Source: Frigidibacter sp. RF13 (lineage in GTDB: Bacteria; Pseudomonadota; Alphaproteobacteria; Rhodobacterales; Rhodobacteraceae). From it: a stretch of DNA of 64,000 bases. Location of the stretch: positions 372,001 to 436,000 of the forward strand of contig NZ_JAPNUE010000001.1 in NCBI RefSeq assembly GCF_026626305.1, given 5' to 3'. The notes beneath the pieces were generated by a model, which saw nothing but the letters and a program-made list of their open reading frames with translations, did no database searches and had not been told where the DNA came from. The position numbers were made by a program, and so were the translations under genes. Positions 23,789 through 32,982 of this stretch are shown here, piece by piece; position 1 is the first letter of the stretch, and every line of letters starts with the position of its first letter.

Positions 23789-24952
23789 ATGCATTTCGGA
23801 TTGACCGAAGAACAGCAGATGATCGTCGACATGACGCGGTCGTTCGTGGAGAACGAGCTTTACCCACATGAAATGACCGTCGAACGCACTGGCGAACTGC
23901 CGCTGGAGCTGATCAAGGAAATCCAGAAAAAGGCAATGGAGGCCGGGCTTTACGCGGCGAACATGCCGGCAGAAGTTGGTGGCGCTGGCCTAGATACGCT
24001 GTCGTGGCTGCTCTACGAGAAGGAACTGGGCCGCGCGAACTATGCGCTGCACTGGACCTGCGTCGCGCGCCCGTCGAACATCCTTCTGGCGGGGAACGAG
24101 GAGCAGCGGGAAAAGTACCTTTACCCCTGTATCCGGGGTGAGACCTGGGATTGCCTTGCCATGACGGAGCCCGGTGCTGGGTCGGATCTGCGCGGCATGA
24201 AAGCGAGCGCGCGGCAAGACGGCGACGACTGGATTCTCAATGGAACCAAGCACTTCATCAGCCATGCTGATATCGCCGGTTTCGCCATCGTCTTCATGGC
24301 GACGGGTGAAGAACAGACGCCGAGGGGTGCTAAAAAGAAGATCACCGCCTTCTTTGTCGACAAGGGCACGAAGGGGTTCACCGTCCGCGACGGTTACCGC
24401 AATGTCTCGCACCGGGGCTACACGAACGCGGTTCTGGAGTTCGACGATTGCCGCCTAAACAAGCGCCAGATCCTCGGCGAGGTGCATAAAGGGTTCGAGG
24501 TGGCGAATTCCTGGCTGGGCGCCACGCGGCTGCAGGTGGCATCCACGTGCCTCGGCCGCGCCGAGCGGGCGCTGGGGCATGCGATTTCCTACGCGGCAGA
24601 GCGTGAACAGTTCGGCCAAAAGATCGGAAAGTTCCAGGGAATTTCCTTCAAACTGGCAGACATGGCGATGGAACTTAAAGCGGCAGAGCTGCTGACCCGT
24701 GAAGCCGCCTGGAAATACGATCAGGGTTCGGTGACCGAGGCCGACATGTCGATGGCCAAGCTGAAGGCGACCGAGGTGCTGGCGATGATCGCCGACGAGG
24801 CGATCCAGATCCACGGCGGTATGGGACTGATGGACGAGTTGCCGCTGGAACGGATCTGGCGCGACGCGCGCGTCGAGCGCATCTGGGAAGGGACCAGCGA
24901 GATCCAGCGGCATATCATCAGCCGGGAACTGTTGCGGGCATTGGGAGCGTGA
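23789..24952 (+). CDS. CaiA-like acyl-CoA dehydrogenase
   Basis: A 387-residue FAD-dependent acyl-CoA dehydrogenase: N-terminal helical domain, FAD/substrate motif MTEPGAGSDLRGM, catalytic Glu in VERIWEGTSEIQ, and the ending REllRALGA. CaiA acts on crotonobetainyl-CoA/gamma-butyrobetainyl-CoA, and the gene here lies with a CaiD-like hydratase and an acyl-CoA ligase, so gamma-butyrobetainyl-CoA to crotonobetainyl-CoA is a likely reaction. Start at 23789 after AAGGAGAAG. A dispersed palindromic repeat (copy 2) begins 4 bp after its stop, separating it from the ligase gene. Generic short-chain acyl-CoA dehydrogenase is the alternative. Confidence 0.8.
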   Translation: MHFGLTEEQQMIVDMTRSFVENELYPHEMTVERTGELPLELIKEIQKKAMEAGLYAANMPAEVGGAGLDTLSWLLYEKELGRANYALHWTCVARPSNILLAGNEEQREKYLYPCIRGETWDCLAMTEPGAGSDLRGMKASARQDGDDWILNGTKHFISHADIAGFAIVFMATGEEQTPRGAKKKITAFFVDKGTKGFTVRDGYRNVSHRGYTNAVLEFDDCRLNKRQILGEVHKGFEVANSWLGATRLQVASTCLGRAERALGHAISYAAEREQFGQKIGKFQGISFKLADMAMELKAAELLTREAAWKYDQGSVTEADMSMAKLKATEVLAMIADEAIQIHGGMGLMDELPLERIWRDARVERIWEGTSEIQRHIISRELLRALGA

Positions 24953-24955
24953 GAT

Positions 24956-25004
24956 GCGGGGGCTCTGCCCCCGCACCCCCGGGATATTTGGACCACAATG
25001 AAGG
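24956..25004 (+). repeat. Dispersed palindromic intergenic element, copy 2
   Basis: The hairpin GCGGGGGC-TCT-GCCCCCGC (24956-24974) is followed by ACCCCCGGGATATTTGGACC and a short purine-rich tail that includes the ATG used by the next gene. Same layout as at 402-452 and 50278-50345. Here it sits inside an apparent operon. Confidence 0.7.
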
Positions 25005-27058
25005 ATATGAATCAGGTGACGGTACGGCGGGACCTCACGCGGCTCTTTCGGCCGAAATCCATTGCGCTCTTCGGCGGCGGATGGGTGGGCAATGTCATCG
25101 CGCAGTTGCAGAAGTCGGGGTACGCGGGCGCGATCTGGCCGGTCAATCCCAAGCGGGCGGATATTCTCGGTGTGCCCTGTTTCGCCTCGATCGACGATCT
25201 GCCCGGCGCACCGGATGCGGCCTTTGTGGGCGTGAACCGCGAGGCTTCCATTGACGTCGTGGCGCGACTGTCTGCCATGGGTTCGGGGGGCGCGACCTGC
25301 TTTGCAAGCGGGTTCGCCGAAAGCGAGGCCGAAGGGACGGGGGGTGCCGACCTGCAGGCCGAACTGGTGGCGGCGGCGGGCGACATGCCGATTGTCGGAC
25401 CGAACTGCTATGGGTTTCTGAACTATCTCGACAATGTCACCTTCTGGCCTGACCAGCATGGCGGGCTGACGGTCGAGAGCGGGATTGCCATTGTAGGGCA
25501 ATCCTCGAACATGGCGATCAACATGACGATGCAGGCGCGCGGCCTGCCGATTGCCTATGTGCTGACCGCTGGGAACCAGGCGCAAACCTCGCTGTCGGAA
25601 CTGGGGATGATGGCGCTGGATGATCCCCGCGTTACCGCGCTTGGCCTGCATATTGAAGGCTTCGGTGATATCCGGGCGTTCGAGGCGCTGGCGGCTCTCG
25701 CGCGGGCGAAGGGCAAGCCGGTCGTGGTGCTGAAGTCTGGTCATTCCGAGGCGGCTCAGGCGGCGACCATGACCCATACTGCCTCGCTTGCCGGCGGGGC
25801 TGCGGCCTCGTCGGCGCTGATCGCGCGGTTGGGGATGGTCGAGGTGCGGTCGCTGACGACCTTCCTTGAGGCGCTGAAGCTTCTGCATTTCGGCGGGCCA
25901 TTGCGGGATGCTGGGATCGGCTCGGTCAGCTGTTCGGGCGGCGAGGCGAGCCTGATGGCCGATTGTGCCTTGGGGACAGCGATTGAATGGCCGGCCTTTT
26001 CATCCAAGGGCAAGGCACGGTTGAACGCGATCCTCGGGCCGATTGTGACGGTGGCGAACCCGCTCGACTATCACACGTTCATCTGGGGCGACACCGAGCG
26101 GATGACGGACTGTTTCGCGGCCGTTCTGGATGAACAGCGGGCGCTTTGCGTCTTCGTCCTCGATCTGCCGCGGCCGGATCGTTGCAGCCAGGCAGGCTAT
26201 CGCTGCGCGGTCGATGCGATCATTGGGGCGGCGCGGCGAACGGGTGCGCGGGCGGCGGTCCTGGTCTCGATGCCCGAAAACCTGACCGAGGACCTGGCGG
26301 CCGAATTCTCGGCGGCGGGGGTCGTGCCTTTGTTCGGCATGGTCGAGGGGCTTGAGGCCATCGACGTGGCGATCCGGGCAGGGCGGCTGGCGGCGCGCCC
26401 GGCGGCTGCGCCGGTTCTGCTGCGCGGCGCGCCGGAGGGTGGTGTGGTTCTGTCCGAGGCCGAGGCCAAGGCCGCACTGGCGGCCCATGGGCTCGACGTG
26501 CCGCAATCGGTGACGGCGGCGAGCGCCGAGGCTCTGGCGGTGGCGGCGGGGCGACTCAGGATGCCGCTTGCGGTGAAGGGGCAGGGGATCGCCCACAAGA
26601 CCGAGGCGGGGGCGGTGAAGCTGCATATCCGGTCGCCAGACGAGGCGGCGGCTGCGGCCCATGCGATGGCAGGCGCGACAGGTTTCCTTGCCGAAGAGAT
26701 GGTGACGGGGGCGGTGGCCGAGCTTCTGGTCGGGATCACCCGCGACCCGACCGGGCTGATGATGCTGACGCTTGGCGCGGGGGGCGTGATGGCCGAGATG
26801 CTGGCCGACACTGCCTCGATCCTGCTGCCGGCGACGAATGACGACATCCGGGCCGCGCTCGGTCGCCTGAAGATCGCGAAGCTGCTGGCCGGATGGCGGG
26901 GCGCGAAGGCTGCCGACATGGGCGCCATCGTCCGCGCGGTGCAGGCGATCGCCGCCTATGCGGCGGCCGAGCCGGGGCTGCAGGAGCTTGACGTGAACCC
27001 GCTGATCGCGACGCCCGAACGAGCGGTGGCGGTCGATGCTTTGATACGAAAGGCGTGA
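24998..27058 (+). CDS. ADP-forming acyl-CoA synthetase (fused alpha-beta)
   Basis: A 686-residue NDP-forming acyl-CoA ligase: CoA-binding domain (RLFRPKSIALFGGG), ligase-CoA domain with the active-site His region (MTHTASLAGG) and ATP-grasp C-terminus (LSEAEAKAALAAHG, MPLAVKGQGIAHKTEAGAV). It joins a carboxylate to CoA with ATP, giving ADP plus phosphate. In enteric bacteria the corresponding step for carnitine compounds is done by the AMP-forming CaiC and the CoA-transferase CaiB; neither is here, so this enzyme is a plausible substitute for activating crotonobetaine or gamma-butyrobetaine. Substrate not proven. Start at 24998, with 25007 as an alternative, inside the tail of repeat copy 2. 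Confidence 0.82.
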   Translation: MKDMNQVTVRRDLTRLFRPKSIALFGGGWVGNVIAQLQKSGYAGAIWPVNPKRADILGVPCFASIDDLPGAPDAAFVGVNREASIDVVARLSAMGSGGATCFASGFAESEAEGTGGADLQAELVAAAGDMPIVGPNCYGFLNYLDNVTFWPDQHGGLTVESGIAIVGQSSNMAINMTMQARGLPIAYVLTAGNQAQTSLSELGMMALDDPRVTALGLHIEGFGDIRAFEALAALARAKGKPVVVLKSGHSEAAQAATMTHTASLAGGAAASSALIARLGMVEVRSLTTFLEALKLLHFGGPLRDAGIGSVSCSGGEASLMADCALGTAIEWPAFSSKGKARLNAILGPIVTVANPLDYHTFIWGDTERMTDCFAAVLDEQRALCVFVLDLPRPDRCSQAGYRCAVDAIIGAARRTGARAAVLVSMPENLTEDLAAEFSAAGVVPLFGMVEGLEAIDVAIRAGRLAARPAAAPVLLRGAPEGGVVLSEAEAKAALAAHGLDVPQSVTAASAEALAVAAGRLRMPLAVKGQGIAHKTEAGAVKLHIRSPDEAAAAAHAMAGATGFLAEEMVTGAVAELLVGITRDPTGLMMLTLGAGGVMAEMLADTASILLPATNDDIRAALGRLKIAKLLAGWRGAKAADMGAIVRAVQAIAAYAAAEPGLQELDVNPLIATPERAVAVDALIRKA

Positions 27059-27061
27059 GAG

Positions 27062-27865
27062 ATGGCTGAGATGCAGATGCGGACCGAGGGGCCGGTCAAG
27101 ACCCGGCGCGAGGGCGCGATCCTTGAGGTGACGTTGGAAGCGGGGAAGGCGAATGCGATCAGCCTTGCGACGAGCCGGGTGATGGGGCTCGTATTCCGCG
27201 ATTTCCGCGACGATGACAGTCTCAGGGTCTGCATCCTGCGCGCGGCGGGAGAGAAGTTCTTCTGCCCGGGCTGGGACCTGAAGGCGGCCGCAGAAGGCGA
27301 TGCAGTCGATGGTGATTATGGCGTGGGCGGCTTCGGCGGGCTGCAGGAATTGCCGAACCTCAACAAGCCGGTGATCTGCGCGGTGAACGGGATTTGTTGT
27401 GGTGGCGGGCTGGAACTCGCCTTGTCGGCAGACCTGATCCTTTGTTCCGACAATGCGACCTTCGCGCTGCCGGAAATCCGCTCGGGCACGGTGGCGGATG
27501 CGGCCTCGATCAAACTGCCAAAGCGCATTCCCTATCACGTGGCGATGGACCTTCTGTTGACCGGGCGCTGGTTCGATGCCGAGGAGGCGCATCGCTGGGG
27601 GATCGTGAAGGAGATCACCACGCCGGAAGACCTGCTGCCCAAGGCCTGGGCTTTGGCGCGGCTTCTCGAAAGCGGGCCGCCGCTCGTCTATGCCGCGATC
27701 AAGGAAGTCGTGCGCGAAGCAGAGAACATGCGCTTCCAGGATGCGCTGAACCGGATCACCAAGCGGCAGATGCCGACTGTCGACCGGCTTTATTCGTCGG
27801 AAGACCAGCTGGAGGGCGCGCGCGCCTTTGCCGAGAAGCGCGATCCGGTCTGGAAGGGGCGATGA
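27062..27865 (+). CDS. CaiD-like carnitinyl-CoA dehydratase/crotonobetainyl-CoA hydratase
   Basis: A 267-residue crotonase. It matches CaiD of E. coli strikingly in several places, from memory: the opening GAILEVTLE...KANAI, GEKFFCPGWDLKAAAEG, GFGGLQ, and the C-terminal signature AFAEKRDPVWKGR. CaiD interconverts L-carnitinyl-CoA and crotonobetainyl-CoA. It follows the ADP-forming ligase by 3 bp and is coupled with it. Together with the CaiA-like dehydrogenase it would form a CoA branch for crotonobetaine/gamma-butyrobetaine next to the dehydrogenase branch for free carnitine. The Glu pair of the family is present near 110-140 (LELALSADLI, LPEIRSG). Confidence 0.85.
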   Translation: MAEMQMRTEGPVKTRREGAILEVTLEAGKANAISLATSRVMGLVFRDFRDDDSLRVCILRAAGEKFFCPGWDLKAAAEGDAVDGDYGVGGFGGLQELPNLNKPVICAVNGICCGGGLELALSADLILCSDNATFALPEIRSGTVADAASIKLPKRIPYHVAMDLLLTGRWFDAEEAHRWGIVKEITTPEDLLPKAWALARLLESGPPLVYAAIKEVVREAENMRFQDALNRITKRQMPTVDRLYSSEDQLEGARAFAEKRDPVWKGR

Positions 27866-27913
27866 GCCTGCGGGGGGAAGATTTCCGGTCATAGTGCCAG
27901 GAAAGGGGGGGCT

Positions 27914-28390
27914 ATGGATTGGGGTTGGGAACAGGTCACCGCGATTGCCACGGTTCTCGGGGTGCTTGGCGGTCTGATCTCCCTTGGCTTTGTCGTCTAC
28001 GAGGTTCGGCGCAACGCTGACGCGATCGAAGGCGCGACGGTTCAGGGCCTCATGTCGCTTGAGGTTCAGGTGTTCTCCATCCTGACCCAGCATGCAGACG
28101 TCTATGAGCGTGGAGCTGAGGATCTGGCGAACCTGACTTCGGGCGAGCGGTTCCTGTTCAACCGGCTGGTTGCCTGCAAGATATCGCTCTTGAACAGCGC
28201 CTATGTGCAGTTCGAACAGCAGCTCATCGATCTGGATGTCTGGCAGGCCTATGTCAGGGCCTTCCAGCAGGATGCCGAGGCACCGGGTTACATGACCACC
28301 TGGCAGGCGATCCGGCTCAGATATCCCGAGGGGTTTCGGGACAGTCTGGAACAGAACCTTCCTGCGGCCGAACAGGCAGGGTCCGCATGA
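27914..28390 (+). CDS. Single-span membrane protein of unknown function
   Basis: A 158-residue protein with one N-terminal helix (VTAIATVLGVLGGLISLGFVVY), then a basic turn and a soluble helical domain rich in Glu and Gln. This resembles the DUF6082-type proteins of marine alphaproteobacteria. Start at 27914, after a strong AGGGGGGG. It lies 49 bp after the CaiD-like gene and is convergent with betC, whose stop is 14 bp away. No function can be given. Confidence 0.65.
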   Translation: MDWGWEQVTAIATVLGVLGGLISLGFVVYEVRRNADAIEGATVQGLMSLEVQVFSILTQHADVYERGAEDLANLTSGERFLFNRLVACKISLLNSAYVQFEQQLIDLDVWQAYVRAFQQDAEAPGYMTTWQAIRLRYPEGFRDSLEQNLPAAEQAGSA

Positions 28391-28404
28391 CGGACCGTCC
28401 CGGT

Positions 28405-29907
28405 CTACTCGCCGCGCGGGAACCGTTTCGATTCTTCCAGAATATTCAGATCCATGTGGTTGCGCATGTAGCGTTCGGAGGCAGCCCGGAGCGGCTGGTA
28501 GTCCCAAGGGAAATAGGCGCCATTCCTGAGCGCCTTGTAAACGACCCAACGGCGGGCCTGGCTTTGCCGGACCTCTTCATCAAACTGGGTGAGGGTCCAG
28601 CGTTCGTCGGCCAACGCGCGCAGGCGTTCGAGTGCCGAGGCGGCGGTGGGGTCACTGACGCGGTTCGCCCGTTCGGCGGGGTCTTCGTCGAGGTTGAAAA
28701 GCAACTCCGGGTCGGCCGCGCAGCGGATATATTTCCAGGGGCCGTCGCGCAGGGCAACGAGTGGGGTGATCGAACCTTCGGCGGCATATTCCATGGGAAC
28801 CGGCGCGCGGGTGTTGCCGGCCGCAACGGGTACGAGGCTTTCGCCTGCCGTCCAGGGCGCCACCTCGTCGAGCGAAAGGCCGGCCAGTGCGGCGAGGGTC
28901 GGGGTCACGTCGAGGGTGGAAACTGGCGTGTCGACGCGGCCTGCCTCGATTTCCGGCGCGGCGATCATCAGGGGCACGCGGGCCGAGCCTTCGAAGAAGT
29001 TCATCTTGAACCACAGGCCGCGCTCGCCCAGCATGTCGCCATGGTCGGAGGTGAAGAGAATGACCGCCTCCTGCCGGGTCGCTTCGAGCACGTCGAGGAT
29101 CTCGCCCAGCTTGTCGTCTATGTAGCTGATGTTGGCGAAATAGCCGCGCCGGGCGCGTTCCACATGGGCGGGCGTCACCTCAAGACTGCGCCAGTCGCAG
29201 GCATCCATCAGGCGCTGCGAATGGGGGTCCAACGCCGCGTAGGGGATCGGTTCGGGGGCCTTGAGATGCGGGCAGTCCTCGTAAAGGTCCCAGTATTTGC
29301 GGCGGGCGACGTAGGGGTCGTGCGGGTGGGTGAAGCTGACGGTCAGGCACCAGGGCCGGGCGTCGGCGCCGCGCGACAGATCGTAGAGCTTCTGGCAGGC
29401 CTGGAAGGCGACGTCGTCGTCATATTCGTACTGGTTGGTGATCTCGGCCACGCCCGCGCCGGTTACGCTGCCCAGATTGTGATACCACCAGTCGATGCGC
29501 TCGCCCGGTTTCCGGTAGTCCGGCGTCCAGCCGAAATCGGCGGGGTAGATGTCGGTCGTCAGCCGTTCCTCGAAGCCATGGAGCTGGTCGGGGCCGACGA
29601 AATGCATCTTGCCCGACAGTGCGGTCTGATAGCCTGCGCGGCGCAGGTGATGGGCGTAGGTCGGGATATCGGAGGCGAACTCTGCGGCATTGTCGTAAAC
29701 GCGGGTCTTCGAGGGCAGCTGCCCCGACATGAACGAGGCGCGGCCCGGCGCGCAAAGCGGCGAGGCCGTGTAGCAGGTCGAAAAGCGCGCCGAACGGGCG
29801 GCGAGACGCTTCAGATTGGGCGCATGCAGCCAGTCCGCCGGGCCATCGGGAAAGAGCGTGCCGTTCAGCTGGTCGACCATCAGGATCAAAATGTTCGGGC
29901 GTGACAT
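28405..29907 (-). CDS. betC: Choline-sulfatase
   Basis: A 500-residue sulfatase that hydrolyses choline-O-sulfate to choline and sulfate in the cytoplasm. The formylglycine motif is Cys52-Ala-Pro-Gly-Arg56 (LCAPGRASF). Metal ligands appear as Asp12-Gln13 (VDQLNG), a later DHGDMLGE and a Lys/His region. The C-terminal block MDLNILEESKRFPRG is the BetC hallmark. AAGGAG precedes the ATG at 29907. Divergently transcribed from its LysR regulator with a 95-bp shared promoter region. The choline made feeds betaine synthesis; betA, betB and betI are not in the window. Confidence 0.9.
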   Translation of the reverse strand: MSRPNILILMVDQLNGTLFPDGPADWLHAPNLKRLAARSARFSTCYTASPLCAPGRASFMSGQLPSKTRVYDNAAEFASDIPTYAHHLRRAGYQTALSGKMHFVGPDQLHGFEERLTTDIYPADFGWTPDYRKPGERIDWWYHNLGSVTGAGVAEITNQYEYDDDVAFQACQKLYDLSRGADARPWCLTVSFTHPHDPYVARRKYWDLYEDCPHLKAPEPIPYAALDPHSQRLMDACDWRSLEVTPAHVERARRGYFANISYIDDKLGEILDVLEATRQEAVILFTSDHGDMLGERGLWFKMNFFEGSARVPLMIAAPEIEAGRVDTPVSTLDVTPTLAALAGLSLDEVAPWTAGESLVPVAAGNTRAPVPMEYAAEGSITPLVALRDGPWKYIRCAADPELLFNLDEDPAERANRVSDPTAASALERLRALADERWTLTQFDEEVRQSQARRWVVYKALRNGAYFPWDYQPLRAASERYMRNHMDLNILEESKRFPRGE

Positions 29908-29936
29908 GGGCGGGCTCCTTTTTCTGTAGCTATGTC

Positions 29937-29976
29937 ATTCAAACCTCATATAGTGCGGGGCGAAAAGCCCTTGAAT
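29937..29976. promoter_or_regulatory. Divergent betC/LysR promoter region with inverted repeat
   Basis: ATTCAA (29937-29942) and TTGAAT (29971-29976) form arms 28 bases apart in the 95-bp region between betC and the LysR gene, with GGGC-GAAAA-GCCC between them (29958-29970). LysR regulators usually bind such split sites. Confidence 0.35.
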
Positions 29977-30002
29977 CACGATGGGCATCATAAACAGGGA
30001 TT

Positions 30003-30896
30003 ATGGAAAAGCTCGACCTCGGAGCGCTGGATCTTGTGGCCGCGATCGTGCGGGCGGGAACGCTCACCGGCGCGGGGGATGCGCTTGGCATGAGCCAGCC
30101 CGCGGTCAGCACCCAGTTGCGGCGGATCGAGGCGGGGCTTGGACGCGCGCTCTTCCATCGTTCGCCCGGCGGATGCCGGCTGACGGCGGCGGGCGAGATC
30201 CTGTGGCGGGCGGCGGAACCGGCGCTAGCCCGGATCGAAGCGGCAGTCGATGAGATTGCGGTCATGGGGCGGGACGAAATACTGCGGGTCACGACCGATT
30301 TCGGTTTCGCCTCCCTCTGGCTTCTGCCCAATCTGGGTGCGTTCCGCGAGGCCCATCCGGGGATGGAATTGCAGGTCATCGCCTCGCAGGCGCCGCAGGC
30401 ACCGCGCGTGGGCGAGGTCGCGGTGCGGTTTGCGCGCAAGGGTGCGGTGACGGCAGGCGCGCGGCTGTTGATCGAGGAGCGAGCCATGCCGGTTTGCGCC
30501 CCCGCCCATCCGGCAGCGCTTCGGGGACTTGACGGGGCGACGCTTCTGCATTTGCAGGCGAGGACCGATGCGCCATGGCTTGATTGGGACGGCTGGCTCG
30601 CCGATAGCGGACAGACAGCCAGACCGGGACGGGGCGACCTCAGGCTGAACACATATGACCTTGTCGTGCAGGCGGCGCGGGCGGGGCAGGGGGTTGCGCT
30701 TGGCTGGCTGCCCCTCGTCGAACCTTACCTTGAAGACGGATCGCTGGTGGCAGCGGGGCCGGTCGTGCACCGGACAGATAGCGGATACTGGCTGGAAGTG
30801 GGGCCGGGCGGCGGCCGGGCGGCGACGGCATTCTCGGACTGGCTTCGCGGCATGTTGCCCGAAGCGGCGCAACGGACAGAGTTGGAGACGGCATGA
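30003..30896 (+). CDS. LysR-type regulator of choline-sulfate use
   Basis: A 297-residue LysR protein: winged helix at 5-65 (LVAAIVRAGTLTGAGDALGM, QPAVSTQLRRIE) and a periplasmic-binding-like effector domain. Divergent placement next to betC matches the family called 'choline sulfate-utilization transcription factor' (TIGR03418) in rhizobia. It probably activates betC in response to choline sulfate or choline. The stop overlaps the start of the next gene, a CocE/NonD hydrolase, by 4 bp, which couples that gene to the regulator. Confidence 0.85.
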   Translation: MEKLDLGALDLVAAIVRAGTLTGAGDALGMSQPAVSTQLRRIEAGLGRALFHRSPGGCRLTAAGEILWRAAEPALARIEAAVDEIAVMGRDEILRVTTDFGFASLWLLPNLGAFREAHPGMELQVIASQAPQAPRVGEVAVRFARKGAVTAGARLLIEERAMPVCAPAHPAALRGLDGATLLHLQARTDAPWLDWDGWLADSGQTARPGRGDLRLNTYDLVVQAARAGQGVALGWLPLVEPYLEDGSLVAAGPVVHRTDSGYWLEVGPGGGRAATAFSDWLRGMLPEAAQRTELETA

Positions 30897-32887
30897 AGGT
30901 GCGGACGGATTTCCCCCGCAAGGTAGCAGAAACGGCGGACATGGGGATCGTCCTGCAGGACGGCACCCGGCTCTCTGCTCGGGTCTGGATGCCGGAGGAT
31001 GCCGCCGACAATCCGGTGCCCGCGATCCTGGAATACATCCCCTATCGCAAGCGTGACGGGACGCTGGCGCGCGACGAGCTGATGCACCCGTATTTCGCTG
31101 GTCATGGCTATGCCGCGGTCCGCGTCGATATCCGCGGCAATGGCGACAGCGACGGGTTGATGGAGGACGAATACAGCGAGCAGGAACTGGCAGATGCCTG
31201 CCGGATCATCGACTGGCTGTCGCGTCAGCCCTGGTGTACCGGCGCGGTGGGGATGATGGGGAAAAGCTGGGGTGGGTTCAATTGCCTGCAGACCGCTTTC
31301 CTGCAGCCGCCGGCGCTGAAGGCGGTCATCTCGGTCTGCTCGACCACCGACCGGTTCGCCGACGATATCCATTTCAAGGGCGGCTGCCTTCTGGGCGAGA
31401 ATTTCGGCTGGGGGATGGTGATGCTGTCCTATTCCTCGCGCCCGCCGGACCCGGCCTTGCGCGCGGACTGGCGGGAGGAATGGCTGAAGCGGCTGGAGGC
31501 GGAGCCGTTCCTCGCGCCCCGCTGGGCGAGCCATCAGGCACGGGACGACTATTGGAAACATGGATCGGTCTGCGAGGATTATGCCCGCATGACCGTGCCG
31601 GTGCTTTCGATCGGCGGCTGGGCCGACAATTACATGAATACGGTCGCGGCGCTTTGCGAGAATGTGCCCGCGCCGGTGCAGGGTCTCGTCGGGCCGTGGG
31701 TGCACCAGTATCCCCATCAGGCGGTGCCGGGACCGGCGATCGGTTTCCTACAGGTGGCTGTCAGATGGTGGGACCGCTGGCTGAAGGGCATCGAGAATGG
31801 CGCCGAAGAGGATGGCGCCTATCGTGCCTGGATGCAGCATTCCGCGCCGCCCGATGCCTCGGCGCCTTACCGGCCGGGCCATTGGGTGGTTGAGCGCGAC
31901 TGGCCGTCAGCGCGCGTCCAGTCGCATCGGTTGCATCTTGGCCCGCAGGGGCTGGGCACATCCGGGCCGCTTCATCACGTGATCAACACGCCGCAACATG
32001 TCGGGTTGCAGGCGGGTGAATTCTTTCCGATGGGGCTGAACGCCGAAATGCCAGGCGATCAGCGCGAGGATGATGGCCTGTCGGTATGTTTTGACGGCGC
32101 GCCGCTCGACGAGCCGCTCGATCTGCTTGGCGCGGCGCGGATGTCGCTGACCCTGTCGTCAGATCGGCCCCGTGCCAATCTGATCGCGCGGCTCTGCGAC
32201 GTGGCGCCCGACGGCTCCTCGGTCAGGATCGCGCACGGGATGCTGAACCTCTGCCACCGGAAGGATCGCGCGCGGCCCACGGACATGCTGCCGGGGCAGG
32301 CGGAAGAGGTGGTGCTGACGCTTGATCAGATGGCCTATCGGCTGGCACCCGGGCACCGGCTCAGGCTCGCGCTCTCGACCAGCTACTGGCCCTTCGTCTG
32401 GCCTGCGGCCGATGCAGCGACGTTGACCCTGACCGAAGGAACGCTCGATCTGCCGGTGCATGCGGGGTCGACTAGCGATGAATGGCAGCCGCCGGAACCG
32501 GAAAGCGCCCGCCCCTGGAACCATCGCATCCTGCGCGAGGGCCATGCCGCACGCCGGATCGAGCGCGATCTTTTGTCCGGTCGGCAGGTGCTGGTGGTCG
32601 AAGAGGACGGTGGTGACCGCGAGAACCTCGACCACGGTCTGATCAGCGGCGAGACCATGTCGGAACGCTGGGAGATCGACGCGGCCGACCCCCTGTCGGC
32701 GCGGGCGACGATCCGCTGGGAACAACGTCTCAGCCGGGGCGACTGGAACGTGCGGACCGAGGCCACAGGTGAGATGACCGCAACCGCCGATGCGCTCGTC
32801 ACGAAAGCGCGGCTGACGGCCTGGGAAGGTGAGACGGTCATCTTCCAGCGGGACTACGAAGATAGTGTGCCGCGTGTGCACCTATGA
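30893..32887 (+). CDS. CocE/NonD-family hydrolase
   Basis: A 664-residue alpha/beta hydrolase with a jelly-roll C-terminal domain, the layout of cocaine esterase and X-Pro dipeptidyl peptidase. The nucleophile is Ser125 (MGKSWGGFN), with the Asp and His expected in GGWADNY and GPWVHQ. The start is coupled to the LysR gene. It lies 95 bp before a family-5 ABC importer, so the imported substrate may be an ester, amide or dipeptide-like compound that it cleaves. No signal peptide: cytoplasmic. Its role in choline-sulfate metabolism is not shown. Confidence 0.85.
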   Translation: MKVRTDFPRKVAETADMGIVLQDGTRLSARVWMPEDAADNPVPAILEYIPYRKRDGTLARDELMHPYFAGHGYAAVRVDIRGNGDSDGLMEDEYSEQELADACRIIDWLSRQPWCTGAVGMMGKSWGGFNCLQTAFLQPPALKAVISVCSTTDRFADDIHFKGGCLLGENFGWGMVMLSYSSRPPDPALRADWREEWLKRLEAEPFLAPRWASHQARDDYWKHGSVCEDYARMTVPVLSIGGWADNYMNTVAALCENVPAPVQGLVGPWVHQYPHQAVPGPAIGFLQVAVRWWDRWLKGIENGAEEDGAYRAWMQHSAPPDASAPYRPGHWVVERDWPSARVQSHRLHLGPQGLGTSGPLHHVINTPQHVGLQAGEFFPMGLNAEMPGDQREDDGLSVCFDGAPLDEPLDLLGAARMSLTLSSDRPRANLIARLCDVAPDGSSVRIAHGMLNLCHRKDRARPTDMLPGQAEEVVLTLDQMAYRLAPGHRLRLALSTSYWPFVWPAADAATLTLTEGTLDLPVHAGSTSDEWQPPEPESARPWNHRILREGHAARRIERDLLSGRQVLVVEEDGGDRENLDHGLISGETMSERWEIDAADPLSARATIRWEQRLSRGDWNVRTEATGEMTATADALVTKARLTAWEGETVIFQRDYEDSVPRVHL

Positions 32888-32982
32888 AAATTTGCTCACG
32901 ACGGCATTTTTTGTTGTCAAACCAAAGTGTCAGTGTTCATGATTGACTCGCAAATCAACAAAACCAAACCGGGGAGATGAGG

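Noticed and set aside
26000..28549. 849-codon minus-strand frame through the ligase, CaiD-like and membrane-protein genes
   Set aside because: Antisense to three well-supported genes; rich in Arg/His/Pro, as high-GC shadow frames are.
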